A DNA stretch of 64,000 nt from Allobosea sp039673065 (GCF_039673065.1 NZ_JBDJKW010000009.1:131385-195384); one strand, 5' to 3'. Positions 10,362 to 19,180 are shown, numbered from the stretch's first letter. Numbers and translations: made by a program. The notes: a model not told the origin generated them from the letters alone.

Positions 10362-11549
10362 TTATCCGCCGTCCTTCGCCGCGCCGGCCGCCTTCAGCAG
10401 CTCGCGGGCGATCACGATCTTCTGGACCTCGCTGGCGCCCTCGTAGATGCGCAGTGCCCTGATTTCCCGATAGAGTTCCTCGACCTTGACGCCGCGCGTC
10501 ACGCCGAGCCCGCCATGGATCTGTACCGCGCGGTCGATCACCCGCTGGGCGTTCTCGGTGGCGACCAGCTTGGCCAGCGCCGCCTCGCGGGTGACGCGGG
10601 CGGCGCCGCGATCCTTGGTCCAGGCCGCGCGGTAGACCAGCAGGGCGGCGGCATCGACCTCGGCAGCGCTGTCGGCGATCGCGGCCTGCGAGAGCTGCAG
10701 GTCGCCGAGCGTGCCGCCGAAGAGCTTGCGCCCCGCCGCATGCGCCAGCGTCTCGTGCAGGGCGCGCCGCGCGAAGCCCAGCGCCGCGGCGCCGACCGTC
10801 GAGCGGAAGATGTCGAGCGTCGCCATGGCGATCCTGAAGCCGTCGCCGGTGCCGCCGATGCGGTTGGCCAGCGGCACGCGGCACCCTTCGAAGCGCAGCG
10901 AGGCCAGCGGGTGCGGCGCGATCACGTCGATGCGCTCGGTGACGGCGAAGCCGGGCGTGTCGGCATCGACGAGGAAGGCCGAAAGGCCGCGCGCGCCGGG
11001 CGCCTCGCCGGTACGGGCAAAGACGACGTAATGGTCGGCGATGCCGCCATTCGAGATCCAGCTCTTCTCGCCGTCGATGCGGACATGGCTGGCCCCGTCC
11101 GGCGTGGCGGTGGTAGCGAGCGCCGCGACATCGGAACCGGCGGCCTTTTCCGAGAGCGCGAAGGCGGCGATCCGCTCGCCGCGGGCGACGGCGGGCAGGA
11201 TGCGGGCGCGCATCGCTTCGTCGCCGGCGACCGTGATCGGCCCGGTGCCGAGCCCCTGCATGGCGAAGGAGAAATCGGCGAGCCCGTCGCGCGCCGCCAG
11301 CGTCTCGCGGGCGAGGCAGAGCGTGCGCACGTCGAGGCGCTCATGCAGCCCGCCATGCGCCGACGGCACGGCGGCACGCAGGAAGCCGGCCTCGCCGAGC
11401 GCCCGGACGCGGGCGCGGCAGGCGGCGTCGACATCGTCATGAGGCAGGCCGGGCAGCGTCGCGTCGGCCCAGTCCGACAGGCGCTCGGCGAAGCTGCGGT
11501 GATGGGCCTCGAAGAAGGGCCAGTCCAGCGTGTCGCCGCGCGCGATCAT
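10362..11549 (-). CDS. Acyl-CoA dehydrogenase of the anthranilate cluster
   Basis: 395 residues with the acyl-CoA dehydrogenase fold: ALSEKAAGSDVAAL (FAD and substrate contact), EKSWISNGGIADHYVVFART, and the C-terminal RIYEGASEVQKIVIAREL, whose Glu is in the place of the catalytic base. It would act on a ring-derived or opened-chain CoA thioester after the monooxygenase step. One base separates it from the enoyl-CoA hydratase stop, so the two are co-transcribed. The exact substrate cannot be read from sequence. Confidence 0.9.
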   Translation of the reverse strand: MIARGDTLDWPFFEAHHRSFAERLSDWADATLPGLPHDDVDAACRARVRALGEAGFLRAAVPSAHGGLHERLDVRTLCLARETLAARDGLADFSFAMQGLGTGPITVAGDEAMRARILPAVARGERIAAFALSEKAAGSDVAALATTATPDGASHVRIDGEKSWISNGGIADHYVVFARTGEAPGARGLSAFLVDADTPGFAVTERIDVIAPHPLASLRFEGCRVPLANRIGGTGDGFRIAMATLDIFRSTVGAAALGFARRALHETLAHAAGRKLFGGTLGDLQLSQAAIADSAAEVDAAALLVYRAAWTKDRGAARVTREAALAKLVATENAQRVIDRAVQIHGGLGVTRGVKVEELYREIRALRIYEGASEVQKIVIARELLKAAGAAKDGG

Positions 11550-11550
11550 C

Positions 11551-12387
11551 TCAGTTTCCTTCGAAGACCGGGCGGCGCTTCTCGGCGAAGGCCCTGTAGG
11601 CGCGCCGGAAGTCCTCCGTCTGCATGCACAGCGCCTGGGCGACGGCCTCGGCCTCGATCGCCGCCTCCACCGACATCGCCCACTCCATTTCGAGCATGCG
11701 CTTGGTCATGGCGTTGCCGAAGGTCGGGCCGTCGGCGAGCTCGCCCGCCAGCGCGACGGCCTCGGCCAGCAAAGCCTCCGGCGCGACGAGGCGGTTGAGG
11801 AAGCCCCAGCGCTCCGCCTCCTCGCCGCGCAGCACGCGGCCGGTATAGAGCAGCTCCGCGGCGCGGCCCTGGCCGACGATGCGCGGCAGCATCGCGCAGG
11901 CGCCCATGTCGCAGCCGGCCAGCCCGACGCGGTTGAACAGGAAGGCGATCTTCGTGCCGGCGGTGCCGAAGCGCAGGTCGCTCGCCATCGCCATGATCGC
12001 GCCGGCGCCGGCGCAAACGCCGTCGATCGCCGCGATGATCGGCTGCGGGCAGGCGCGCATCGTCTTGACCAGCTCGCCGGTCATCCGGGTGAAGGCGAGC
12101 AGGTCCTTGGTGTCCATCTCGGTCAGCGGGCCGATGATCTCGAACACGTCGCCGCCGGAGGAGAAGTTGCCGCCGGCCCCCGTCACCACGATCGCCTTGA
12201 TCGCCTCGTCGCGCTGGGCGGCGTGGAAGAAATCGCCGAGTTCGCGATAGCTCTCGAAGGTCAGTGGGTTCTTCTTCTCCGGCCGGTTCAGCGTCACGGT
12301 CGCGACCTTGCCGGCGATCGAGAGGCCGAAATGCGCCGGCGTGAAGCCCGACAGCGGCAGGGATACGGGGTTGGCGCTGCTGCTCAT
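11551..12387 (-). CDS. Enoyl-CoA hydratase/isomerase family protein
   Basis: 278 residues of the crotonase family. The oxyanion-hole segments GNFSSGGDVFEI and the later CAGAGAIMAMASDLRFG are present, followed by GLAGCDMGACAMLPRIVG. The aspartate in that last motif replaces the glutamate of classical hydratases, as in several ring-acting crotonases. The ATG overlaps the MarR stop (ATGA). Likely a beta-oxidation-like hydration or ring-opening hydrolysis step in the anthranilate pathway. Confidence 0.9.
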   Translation of the reverse strand: MSSSANPVSLPLSGFTPAHFGLSIAGKVATVTLNRPEKKNPLTFESYRELGDFFHAAQRDEAIKAIVVTGAGGNFSSGGDVFEIIGPLTEMDTKDLLAFTRMTGELVKTMRACPQPIIAAIDGVCAGAGAIMAMASDLRFGTAGTKIAFLFNRVGLAGCDMGACAMLPRIVGQGRAAELLYTGRVLRGEEAERWGFLNRLVAPEALLAEAVALAGELADGPTFGNAMTKRMLEMEWAMSVEAAIEAEAVAQALCMQTEDFRRAYRAFAEKRRPVFEGN

Positions 12388-12932
12388 GCGGTGTCTCCCT
12401 GGGCCGCGCGGGCCTGGGCCTGGCTCTGGCGCCGGCCGATCGCCTCGTGAAGCGAGGTCTTGGTCTGTCCGAGCAGCCGGAAGAGCTGCACGATCTCGCT
12501 CTGGTCGAGCCCCGCCATCAGCTCGGCCACCCAGTCCTCATGACGCTCGGCCATGGCGCGGAAGGCGCGGCGGCCCTGGGCGGTGAGCGTCAGCACCTGC
12601 ACGCGCCGGTCCTGTGCCGCCGGGCGCTTGTCGACCAGCCCGTCGGCGAGCAGGCCGGCGACGACTGCGGTGACGTTGCCGTTGGAGACCATCAGCCGCT
12701 GCGAGACCTCGCCGACCGTCATGCCGGTGGTCGACTTGTCGAGCTGGGCCATCAGGTCGAAGCGCGGCAGCGTGGTCTTGAATTCCTCGCGCAGGCGCGA
12801 GCGGATCTCGGTCTCGATCAGCGTGGTGCAGGTCAGAAGCCGCAGCCAGAGCCGCAACTCGTCCTTATGGTCGGCAGGGCGCTCGCTCGCCTTGCTCTCG
12901 CGGTCCAGCGGCTGGGCGGCCGGCATGTCCAT
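12384..12932 (-). CDS. MarR family regulator of the anthranilate cluster
   Basis: 182 residues from ATG 12932; ATG 12926 is an alternative. The winged-helix core runs from about TTLPRFDLMAQLDKS through MTVGEVSQRLMVSNGNVTAV to DGLVDKRPAAQDRRVQVLTL, the usual MarR wing. The gene sits inside the operon between the SDR and the enoyl-CoA hydratase. MarR proteins in aromatic-CoA clusters usually repress and release DNA when a CoA thioester binds. The two AT-rich palindromes at 13727-13744 and 13885-13902 are its likely sites. Confidence 0.9.
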   Translation of the reverse strand: MDMPAAQPLDRESKASERPADHKDELRLWLRLLTCTTLIETEIRSRLREEFKTTLPRFDLMAQLDKSTTGMTVGEVSQRLMVSNGNVTAVVAGLLADGLVDKRPAAQDRRVQVLTLTAQGRRAFRAMAERHEDWVAELMAGLDQSEIVQLFRLLGQTKTSLHEAIGRRQSQAQARAAQGDTA

Positions 12933-12934
12933 GC

Positions 12935-13696
12935 TCAGAACTCCCCGCCATTGATCATCACCGACTGGCCGGTGATGCCGCGGCTCGTCGGGCTGCACAG
13001 GTTGATGACGGCGGCGGCGACCTCGGCCGGCTCGATCAGCCGGCGCTGCGGATTGGCCTGGACCAGCTCGGCCAGCGCCTCGTCGCGCGTGCGGCCGGTG
13101 CGGGATGCGATGGTGGTCAGCCCTTTTCCGACCATCTCGGTGTCGGTATAGCCGGGGCACACGGCATTGACCGTGACGCCGCTGCGGGCGGTCTCCAGCG
13201 CCAGCGAGCGCACCAGCCCGATCACCGCGTGCTTGGCCGCCGCATAGGCGCTGACATAGGCGTAGCCGCGGTGGCCGGCGGTGGAGGCGATGGCGATCAG
13301 CCGGCCGGAGCCGCGCTCGACCATGCCGGGCAGGGCCGGGCGGAAGCAGTTCACCGCGCCGATCAGGTTGATCTCGACCATGCGGCGGAACAGGGCGGCG
13401 TCGCTGCGCGGGAAGGTGGCGCTCTCGACCGCGCCGGCATTGGCGACGACGATGTCGAACGGATGGGCGGCGGAAAGCCCGCGCATCGCCTCCGCGACCG
13501 CGGCCTCGTCGGTGACGTCGACTGCCTGGCCGATATCGGCGTCGCCCGCCAGCACGGCCTCTTGCAGGACGGCATCGTTGCGCCCGAGGATGGTCACCCT
13601 GGCTCCGGCCTCGCGCAGGGCGCGGGCGACGGCGCGGCCGATACCGCGTCCTCCACCGCTCACCAGCGCATGCTGTCCCGCCAAGGGTGCCGACAT
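12935..13696 (-). CDS. SDR family NAD(P)-dependent oxidoreductase
   Basis: 253 residues from ATG 13696, which has AGGAAAGGA upstream; an in-frame TTG at 13723 lies inside the promoter palindrome region and is rejected. The Rossmann motif GGGRGIG, NAG, the catalytic Ser in IAIASTAG and YxxxK as YAAAK are present. Probably a 3-hydroxyacyl-CoA dehydrogenase-type step of the anthranilate pathway. First gene of the minus-strand operon; two bases separate it from the MarR start. Confidence 0.9.
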   Translation of the reverse strand: MSAPLAGQHALVSGGGRGIGRAVARALREAGARVTILGRNDAVLQEAVLAGDADIGQAVDVTDEAAVAEAMRGLSAAHPFDIVVANAGAVESATFPRSDAALFRRMVEINLIGAVNCFRPALPGMVERGSGRLIAIASTAGHRGYAYVSAYAAAKHAVIGLVRSLALETARSGVTVNAVCPGYTDTEMVGKGLTTIASRTGRTRDEALAELVQANPQRRLIEPAEVAAAVINLCSPTSRGITGQSVMINGGEF

Positions 13697-13726
13697 GCCG
13701 TTCCTTTCCTCGTTATGAGGCAACTA

Positions 13727-13744
13727 TATTTTAGGCCTCAAACA
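13727..13744. promoter_or_regulatory. Candidate MarR operator A
   Basis: TATTTTAG-GC-CTCAAACA, an imperfect inverted repeat (6 of 8 arm positions match) just upstream of the SDR start. It shares the half-site TATTTTAGG with the perfect site at 13885. Such AT-rich sequence is rare in this high-GC window. Confidence 0.5.
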
Positions 13745-13884
13745 TTTGGCAAGGGTGGTGTCTCCAGCCGAGGCAGGTGCGGCGGACTTCTGAAAAACAC
13801 GTTCATTCATAGCTGCTTGCGGCATGATCGTGATTCAAGTCCTGAAAGGGGAGGGCCCGTGCGATTGCCCGTTGCTGGAGAAAA

Positions 13885-13902
13885 TATTTTAGGTCTAAAA
13901 TA
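13885..13902. promoter_or_regulatory. Candidate MarR operator B
   Basis: TATTTTAG-GT-CTAAAATA has perfect 8-base arms with a 2-base centre, ending 26 bases before the start codon of the fused monooxygenase. With site A it places one operator at each side of the divergent promoter region. Confidence 0.65.
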
Positions 13903-13928
13903 ATTCGTCGAGCGAGGGAGGTCGCGAA

Positions 13929-16262
13929 ATGCGCATTGCCGTGGTGGGTGGCGGGCCGGCCGGCCTCTATTTCGCGCTGCTGATGAAGCGGGACTGGCCC
14001 GCGCTCTCGGTCACCGTCTTCGAGCGGAACCGGCCGGACGACACGTTCGGCTTCGGTGTCGTCTTCTCCGACCAGACGCTCGACCTGTTCCGCCAGGCCG
14101 ACCGCGAGAGCTACGAGGCGATCGTCGCGAGCTTCGCCTATTGGGACGATATCGAGATCCGCTTCCGCGATACGGTTCACCGCATCCCGGGCAACGGCTT
14201 CTGCGGCTGCTCGCGCCGCACCCTGCTGATGCTGCTGCAGGAGCGCGCCCGGGCGCTCGGCGTCGATCTGGTCTTCCAGAACGAGATCGAGGACATCGCG
14301 GCGCTGAAGCGCGATTACGATCTCGTCGTGGGAGCCGACGGCATCAACAGCCGCATCCGCGAGGGCGATCTCGAGCGCTTCGCCCCCGAGGTCGACCTCC
14401 GACCCAACCGCTTCGTCTGGATGGGCTCGACCCGGCCATTCGACGCCTTCACCTTCTTCTTCCGCGAGACGGAGCACGGCGTCTTCATCGCCCATTGCTA
14501 CCAGTACGAAGCCGGGCAATCGACCTGGGTGCTGGAGACCGATCCGGAGACCTTCGCCCGCGCCGGGCTGGACGCGATGGACGAGGCGCAGTCGGTCGCC
14601 TTCCTCGAAGGCGTCTTCGCCGAGGAGCTCGAGGGTCACCGGCTGATCGCCAACCGCTCGCTCTGGCGCCGCTTCCCGATGATCCGCTGCCGCAACTGGG
14701 TGGCCGACAATGTCGTGCTGATCGGCGACGCCAAGGCGACGGCGCATTTCTCGATCGGTTCGGGCACCAAGCTCGCCATGGAGGATGCGATCGCGCTGCA
14801 TCGCGCCTTCCGTCGCGCCGGGCTCGACGTGCCGGCGGCGCTCTCGCGTTTCGAGACCGGGCGGCGCGAGGAGGTCGAGAAGACCCAGCACGCGGCCGAC
14901 GTGTCGCTGGTCTGGTTCGAGCATCTGCAGCGCTTCCAGGACTATGATCCGCTGCGCTTCGCCTTCGGCCTGATGACGCGCTCCAAGGCGATCACCTACG
15001 ACAACCTCGCTCTGCGGGCGCCGGACTTCGTCGCCGCGCTCGACCGGCTGGTCGCCGACGAGGTGGGGGCCGACCAGACGCTGCGCACCGACGGCACGCC
15101 TGTGCCACCGGCCTTCCAGCCGCTGCGCCTGCGCGATCTGCGTCTCGCCAACCGCTTCGTGGTCTCGCCGATGTGCCAGTATTCGGCGCAGGACGGCCTG
15201 CCGGGCGACTGGCACCTGATGCATTACGGCGCCCGCGCCATCGGCGGTCCCGGGCTCGTCTTCACCGAGATGACCTGCGTTTCGGCCGATGCCCGCATCA
15301 CCCCCGGCTGCGCCGGGATCTATACCGACGCGCAGGAGGCGGCCTGGGCGCGGATCGTCGACTTCGTCCACGCCCATTCGGCCGCGAAGATCTGCCTCCA
15401 GCTCGGCCACGCCGGCCGCAAGGGCGCGAGCCGCCTGATGTGGGAGGGAATGGACCGGCCGCTGGCGGAGGGCGCCTGGCCGCTCGTCTCAGCCTCGCCG
15501 CTGCCCTACTACCCGGAAAGCCAGGTGCCGCGCGAGATGACGCGCGAGGACATGGACCGGGTGAAGGCCGATTTCGTCGCTGCCGCCCGCCGTGGCCTGC
15601 GCGCCGGCTTCGACATGATCGAGCTGCACTGCGCCCATGGCTACCTGCTCGCCAGCTTCCTCTCGCCGCTGACTAACCAGCGCAGCGACGCCTATGGCGG
15701 CTCGCTCGAAAACCGGATGAAGTTCCCGCTGGAAGTCTTTGCGGCGATTCGCGAGGTCTGGCCGCAGGACCGGCCGGTCTCGGTGCGCGTGTCGGCGACG
15801 GACTGGCAGGAGGGCGGCATCTCGGAGGCCGAGACGGTCGCGATCGCCGAGGCCTTCGCCGCTGCGGGCTGCGATCTCGTCGACGTCTCGACCGGGCAGA
15901 CCACGCCGGCGGCGCGCCCGCATTACGGCCGCATGTTCCAGACGCCCTATGCCGACCTCGTGCGCAACGAGGCCGGCGTCGCCACCATGTGCGTCGGCGC
16001 GATCACCTCGGCCGACCAGGCGAACACCATCGTCGGGGCGGGGCGCGCCGATCTCGTGGCGCTCGGCCGGCCGCATCTGGTCGATCCCGCCTTCGTGCTG
16101 CGCGCGGCCGCCTGGTACGGCGTCGAGGCGCCGCAGCCGGTGCAGTACGAGCCCGGCCGCGACCAGCTGATGCGCAACATGCCGCGCGAGCGCGCCGACA
16201 TCGAGGCCCTGCGCCTGAAGGGCCGCCCGACCCGGCACGGGCGCGAGCCGTCCGCGGCCTGA
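13929..16262 (+). CDS. 2-aminobenzoyl-CoA monooxygenase/reductase, two-domain flavoprotein
   Basis: 777 residues in two halves. Residues 1 to about 390 form an FAD-dependent aromatic hydroxylase: VVGGGPAGLY at the N-terminus, GADGINSRIREG and GDAKATAHFSIGSGTKLAMED. Residues from about 395 on form an Old Yellow Enzyme-type flavin reductase: RFVVSPMCQYSAQDG, QLGHAGRKG, IELHCAHGYLLASFLSP and VALGRPHLVDP. This fusion is known for anthraniloyl-CoA monooxygenase of the aerobic CoA pathway, which hydroxylates and then reduces the ring; automatic annotation often calls the family salicylyl-CoA 5-hydroxylase/oxidoreductase. Divergent from the ligase operon. The ATG has AGGGAGG upstream. Confidence 0.92.
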   Translation: MRIAVVGGGPAGLYFALLMKRDWPALSVTVFERNRPDDTFGFGVVFSDQTLDLFRQADRESYEAIVASFAYWDDIEIRFRDTVHRIPGNGFCGCSRRTLLMLLQERARALGVDLVFQNEIEDIAALKRDYDLVVGADGINSRIREGDLERFAPEVDLRPNRFVWMGSTRPFDAFTFFFRETEHGVFIAHCYQYEAGQSTWVLETDPETFARAGLDAMDEAQSVAFLEGVFAEELEGHRLIANRSLWRRFPMIRCRNWVADNVVLIGDAKATAHFSIGSGTKLAMEDAIALHRAFRRAGLDVPAALSRFETGRREEVEKTQHAADVSLVWFEHLQRFQDYDPLRFAFGLMTRSKAITYDNLALRAPDFVAALDRLVADEVGADQTLRTDGTPVPPAFQPLRLRDLRLANRFVVSPMCQYSAQDGLPGDWHLMHYGARAIGGPGLVFTEMTCVSADARITPGCAGIYTDAQEAAWARIVDFVHAHSAAKICLQLGHAGRKGASRLMWEGMDRPLAEGAWPLVSASPLPYYPESQVPREMTREDMDRVKADFVAAARRGLRAGFDMIELHCAHGYLLASFLSPLTNQRSDAYGGSLENRMKFPLEVFAAIREVWPQDRPVSVRVSATDWQEGGISEAETVAIAEAFAAAGCDLVDVSTGQTTPAARPHYGRMFQTPYADLVRNEAGVATMCVGAITSADQANTIVGAGRADLVALGRPHLVDPAFVLRAAAWYGVEAPQPVQYEPGRDQLMRNMPRERADIEALRLKGRPTRHGREPSAA

Positions 16263-16304
16263 TCCCGGCCGCGGCGCGCCTGCGTTCAGCAGGCGGAGGC
16301 GGGC

Positions 16305-16326
16305 GATATTGCAGAGGTGCAATATC
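16305..16326. promoter_or_regulatory. Perfect palindrome upstream of the VOC dioxygenase gene
   Basis: GATATTGCA (16305-16313), four bases, TGCAATATC (16318-16326). No T-run follows, so an operator is more likely than a terminator. It lies 43 bases after the monooxygenase stop and 111 bases before the dioxygenase start. The regulator is unknown. Confidence 0.5.
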
Positions 16327-16437
16327 TCATTGCCGTTCTTTGCACTGACTTGAGCGCCTGCAACCCCTATCTAAGGCGGCGAGACAGCGTTCGCGCCCGC
16401 CTTGCTTCGCGGGCCTCCAGCAAAAGGGACCCGCATC

Positions 16438-17388
16438 ATGCAGCTGACCGGCATCCACCACGTTACCGCCATCACCGCGCAGGCTGCGCGCAATCATGAC
16501 TTCTACACTCAGACGCTCGGCATGCGCATGGTGAAGAAGACGGTGAACCAGGACGACACCTCGGCCTATCACCTGTTCTACGCCGATGGCGCCGGCTCGC
16601 CGGGCACCGACCTAACCTTCTTCGACTGGCCGGCCGCGCCGGCCCGCCGCGGCACGCACATGATCGCGCGCACGGCGCTGCGCGTCGCCGACGAGGCCGC
16701 GCTGGCCTATTGGCGCGAGCGGCTGTCGGCGGCCGGCGTCACGGTCTCCGACATCGTCACGATCAACGGCCGCGCCGCCGTCGATTTCGAGGATCCGGAA
16801 GGCCAGCGCCTGACATTGGTCGTCGATGGCGGCGCGATCGACTTCGTGCCCTGGGAGAAGAGCCCGGTGCCGGTCGCGCATCAGATCCGCGGCCTCGGCC
16901 CGGTGACGATCTCGGTGCCGCAGCTCGATCGCACGGAGATCGTCCTGACCAAGCTGCTCGGGCTGGAGCGCACCGGCGACTACCGCCACGCGACCCATGC
17001 CGGCGGCGACATCCACGTCTTCCGCATGGGCGAGGGCGGCCCGGCGGCCGAGCTCCATGTTGCGGTCGAGCCCGATTTGCCGCAGGGCCGGGAAGGCGCC
17101 GGCGGCGTCCACCATCTGGCGCTGCGCACGCCGAGCTTCGGCGAGTACGAGGCCTGGGCCGAGAAGCTGCGCGAGTCGGGCTATCCAAACAGCGGCCCGG
17201 TCGACCGGTTCTATTTCCGCTCGCTCTATCTGCGCGAGCCGAACGGGATCCTGATCGAGATCGCCAGCGACGGCCCCGGTTTCGCCACCGACGAACCGGC
17301 CGAGACCATGGGCGAGAAGCTGGCGCTGCCGCCCTTCCTCGAGCCCAAGCGCGCCGCTATCGAGGCGGGGCTGAAGCCGCTGGGCTGA
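16438..17388 (+). CDS. Ring-cleaving dioxygenase of the VOC superfamily (LinE/MhqO-like)
   Basis: 316 residues from ATG 16438. Two vicinal-oxygen-chelate halves are visible: GIHHVTAITAQAARNHDFY at the N-terminus and GGVHHLALRT with LREPNGILIEIAS later. His8, His226 and Glu274 are placed to bind the catalytic iron. Homologues cleave hydroquinone-type or other catecholic rings. The neighbouring anthranilate pathway does not require a ring-cleaving dioxygenase, and a palindrome separates the two, so this is probably its own unit with its own inducer. Confidence 0.85.
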   Translation: MQLTGIHHVTAITAQAARNHDFYTQTLGMRMVKKTVNQDDTSAYHLFYADGAGSPGTDLTFFDWPAAPARRGTHMIARTALRVADEAALAYWRERLSAAGVTVSDIVTINGRAAVDFEDPEGQRLTLVVDGGAIDFVPWEKSPVPVAHQIRGLGPVTISVPQLDRTEIVLTKLLGLERTGDYRHATHAGGDIHVFRMGEGGPAAELHVAVEPDLPQGREGAGGVHHLALRTPSFGEYEAWAEKLRESGYPNSGPVDRFYFRSLYLREPNGILIEIASDGPGFATDEPAETMGEKLALPPFLEPKRAAIEAGLKPLG

Positions 17389-17576
17389 CGGTGTGCGGCA
17401 CCGTGGCCGGCCGCCGTTCGGGCCGGTCGCGGCAAGGCCGCAGGCGGAGGGGGATTGCGCGAAAAAATCGCGTTGCGATTCATCGCGGATTAACCACGGC
17501 ATTGCTCAATGCTTTCGTGACATCAGCGCGCGTCCGGCCGGTGCCGGGCGCGCGTCGTGCTCCGAAGGCGTTGCGT

Positions 17577-18740
17577 ATGCGGTCCTCCACGCGTTCATTT
17601 CCCCGGATTCGGCGGCGACGCCGCATGGCCGGCCCCTTCCTGCGGCTCGGTGCCGTCATGGCGATCGGGGCGGGCCTCCTCGCGGGCTTGAACGTCTGGC
17701 GTGCGGGGCCTGAGCAACCGTCGAGCCAGCCGTCCAGCCTGCTCTCGGGCCTGCGCCACCATGCGCCGCAAGCGGGATCGCAGGAGCGGCCCGCCATCCT
17801 CACCATGTTCGCGCCGGTGCGCATCGCCGCGCTGGCGCCCGGCGACGATCCACGTTTCGTCGCTCCGCTACAGGGTCAGTTCGCACAATCCGCCACGGCG
17901 CAGCCCGCGCCGGCCGCGCAGCCGGCGGCGGCCCCTGCCCAGGCGCTCGTCGCCCGGTCCGTCGCCGATCCGATGACGACCGGCAGCATCGCCCCGGTGG
18001 CGCGCCCGGACGATGCAGTCTCGCGGCTGGTGACGCCGCTGCCCGTGCCGCGCCCTGCGACGCTCAAGCTGATCTCACCGCAGGAAACCCGTGTCGTCCC
18101 GCCGGCGGCGCCGGCCCAGCCCGAGAGGACCGAGCGCCCGAACCGTCGCCGCGCCGCTGCCGCGGTGGCTGCGCCCACGCCGGCCCCCGTCGATAATCGC
18201 AGCTTCCTCGAGAAACTCTTCGGCGCGAAGCAGCCGGGCCAAGACAGCGGCACGCGCATGGCCTACGCCCCGGCGCAGGACGATATCGGCAGCCGCATGC
18301 GCGGCAGCGGCCTCTCCGTCGCACCGGCCTCGCCCGGCGTCCCGGCCGACCTGATGGCGGCCAAGACGGCGGTCTACGACATCAGCGCCCGCACGGTGTA
18401 CCTGCCGAACGGCGAGAAGCTCGAGGCCAATTCCGGCCTGGGCGAGAAGATGAACGACCTGCGCTACGTCCATGTCCGGATGCACGGGCCGACGCCGCCG
18501 CATATCTACACTCTGACCGAGCGCGAGGCGCTGTTCCACGGCGTGCGGGCCATCCGCATGCATCCGGTCGGCGGGCCCGGCAGGATCTTCGGGCGCACCG
18601 GCCTGCTGGTGCACAGCTATCTGCTGGGGCCGCGCGGCGACTCCAATGGCTGCGTCTCGATCAAGGATTACGACCGCTTCCTGCAGGCCTTCCTGCGCGG
18701 TGAGGTCAAGCGGCTGGTCGTGGTCTCAGGCCGCGGCTGA
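17577..18740 (+). CDS. DUF2778 (Tlde1-like L,D-transpeptidase fold) envelope protein
   Basis: 387 residues from ATG 17577 (ATG 17625 possible). The order is a basic N-terminus, one membrane segment at about residues 22-40, a long Ala/Pro-rich low-complexity stretch, then a conserved C-terminal domain from about residue 260: AKTAVYDISARTVYLPNG, DLRYVHVRMHGPTPPHIY, and the His/Cys pair in HSYLLGPRGDSNGCVS. This domain is widespread in rhizobia and is related to Tlde1 peptidoglycan-active proteins. It most likely acts in the periplasm on the cell wall; no type VI genes are near, so an effector role is unsupported. Confidence 0.85.
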   Translation: MRSSTRSFPRIRRRRRMAGPFLRLGAVMAIGAGLLAGLNVWRAGPEQPSSQPSSLLSGLRHHAPQAGSQERPAILTMFAPVRIAALAPGDDPRFVAPLQGQFAQSATAQPAPAAQPAAAPAQALVARSVADPMTTGSIAPVARPDDAVSRLVTPLPVPRPATLKLISPQETRVVPPAAPAQPERTERPNRRRAAAAVAAPTPAPVDNRSFLEKLFGAKQPGQDSGTRMAYAPAQDDIGSRMRGSGLSVAPASPGVPADLMAAKTAVYDISARTVYLPNGEKLEANSGLGEKMNDLRYVHVRMHGPTPPHIYTLTEREALFHGVRAIRMHPVGGPGRIFGRTGLLVHSYLLGPRGDSNGCVSIKDYDRFLQAFLRGEVKRLVVVSGRG

Positions 18741-18830
18741 CCACGCCGCCACGGCAGCGTCCCATTCCCGGCGGACAGTGGCGCGGCGCGCGGGCCTGTC
18801 CCGCCCGCATCCTGCGCCGGAGCCTCAGCC

Positions 18831-19103
18831 GTGACGATCTCGCCCCGCCTCGTATGCCGTCTCGCCGGTCTCGGCCTCGCTGCCCTGGTCCTCGGGAGTG
18901 CCGTGCCGGCGAGCGCCGAGGTCCGCTTCGGCAACAATGTCCGCATCGGCGGTCACGACGTCTCGAACCAGCGCTTCGACCGGCGCAATCGCGGCGTCTA
19001 CCACATCTATGAAGGCCGCCCGCGCAATCCCGGCTGCAGCTGGCGCGCCGACGGTCGAGGCGGCCGCGTCAAGGTCTGTAATCTCCAGCGGAAGCGGCGC
19101 TGA
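18831..19103 (+). CDS. Small secreted protein of unknown function
   Basis: 90 residues from GTG 18831, with GGAG upstream. A signal peptide is clear: positive start, hydrophobic LAGLGLAALVLGSAV, and cleavage after ASA. The mature part is short, basic and Arg-rich and ends in LQRKRR, with two cysteines (PGCSW and KVCNL) that could form a disulfide. No family recognised. It follows the DUF2778 gene by 90 bases in the same direction. Confidence 0.65.
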   Translation: MTISPRLVCRLAGLGLAALVLGSAVPASAEVRFGNNVRIGGHDVSNQRFDRRNRGVYHIYEGRPRNPGCSWRADGRGGRVKVCNLQRKRR

Positions 19104-19142
19104 GCCGCGGTAGCGGCGGCGCGACAGTCGACAAGCCTTGCT

Positions 19143-19180
19143 GTCATGGCTCTTCGCTGCGCGAAGCCCCGGAACGATGG
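19143..19180 (-). repeat. REP-like element, degenerate copy
   Basis: Contains CTTCGC-TGC-GCGAAG and CCCCGGAA, as in the full copy at 42022-42070, but lacks the GGTTCCG segment before the inner hairpin. Read as a decayed copy in the opposite orientation to 19307. Confidence 0.55.

Noticed and set aside
13697..13723. Upstream TTG start for the SDR gene adding nine residues
   Set aside because: ATG 13696 has a strong AGGAAAGGA site, and the extension runs toward the operator palindrome and is not needed for the Rossmann motif.
16305..16326. Palindrome considered as an intrinsic terminator of the monooxygenase gene
   Set aside because: No T-run follows on either strand and the arms are AT-rich, so an operator is the better reading.
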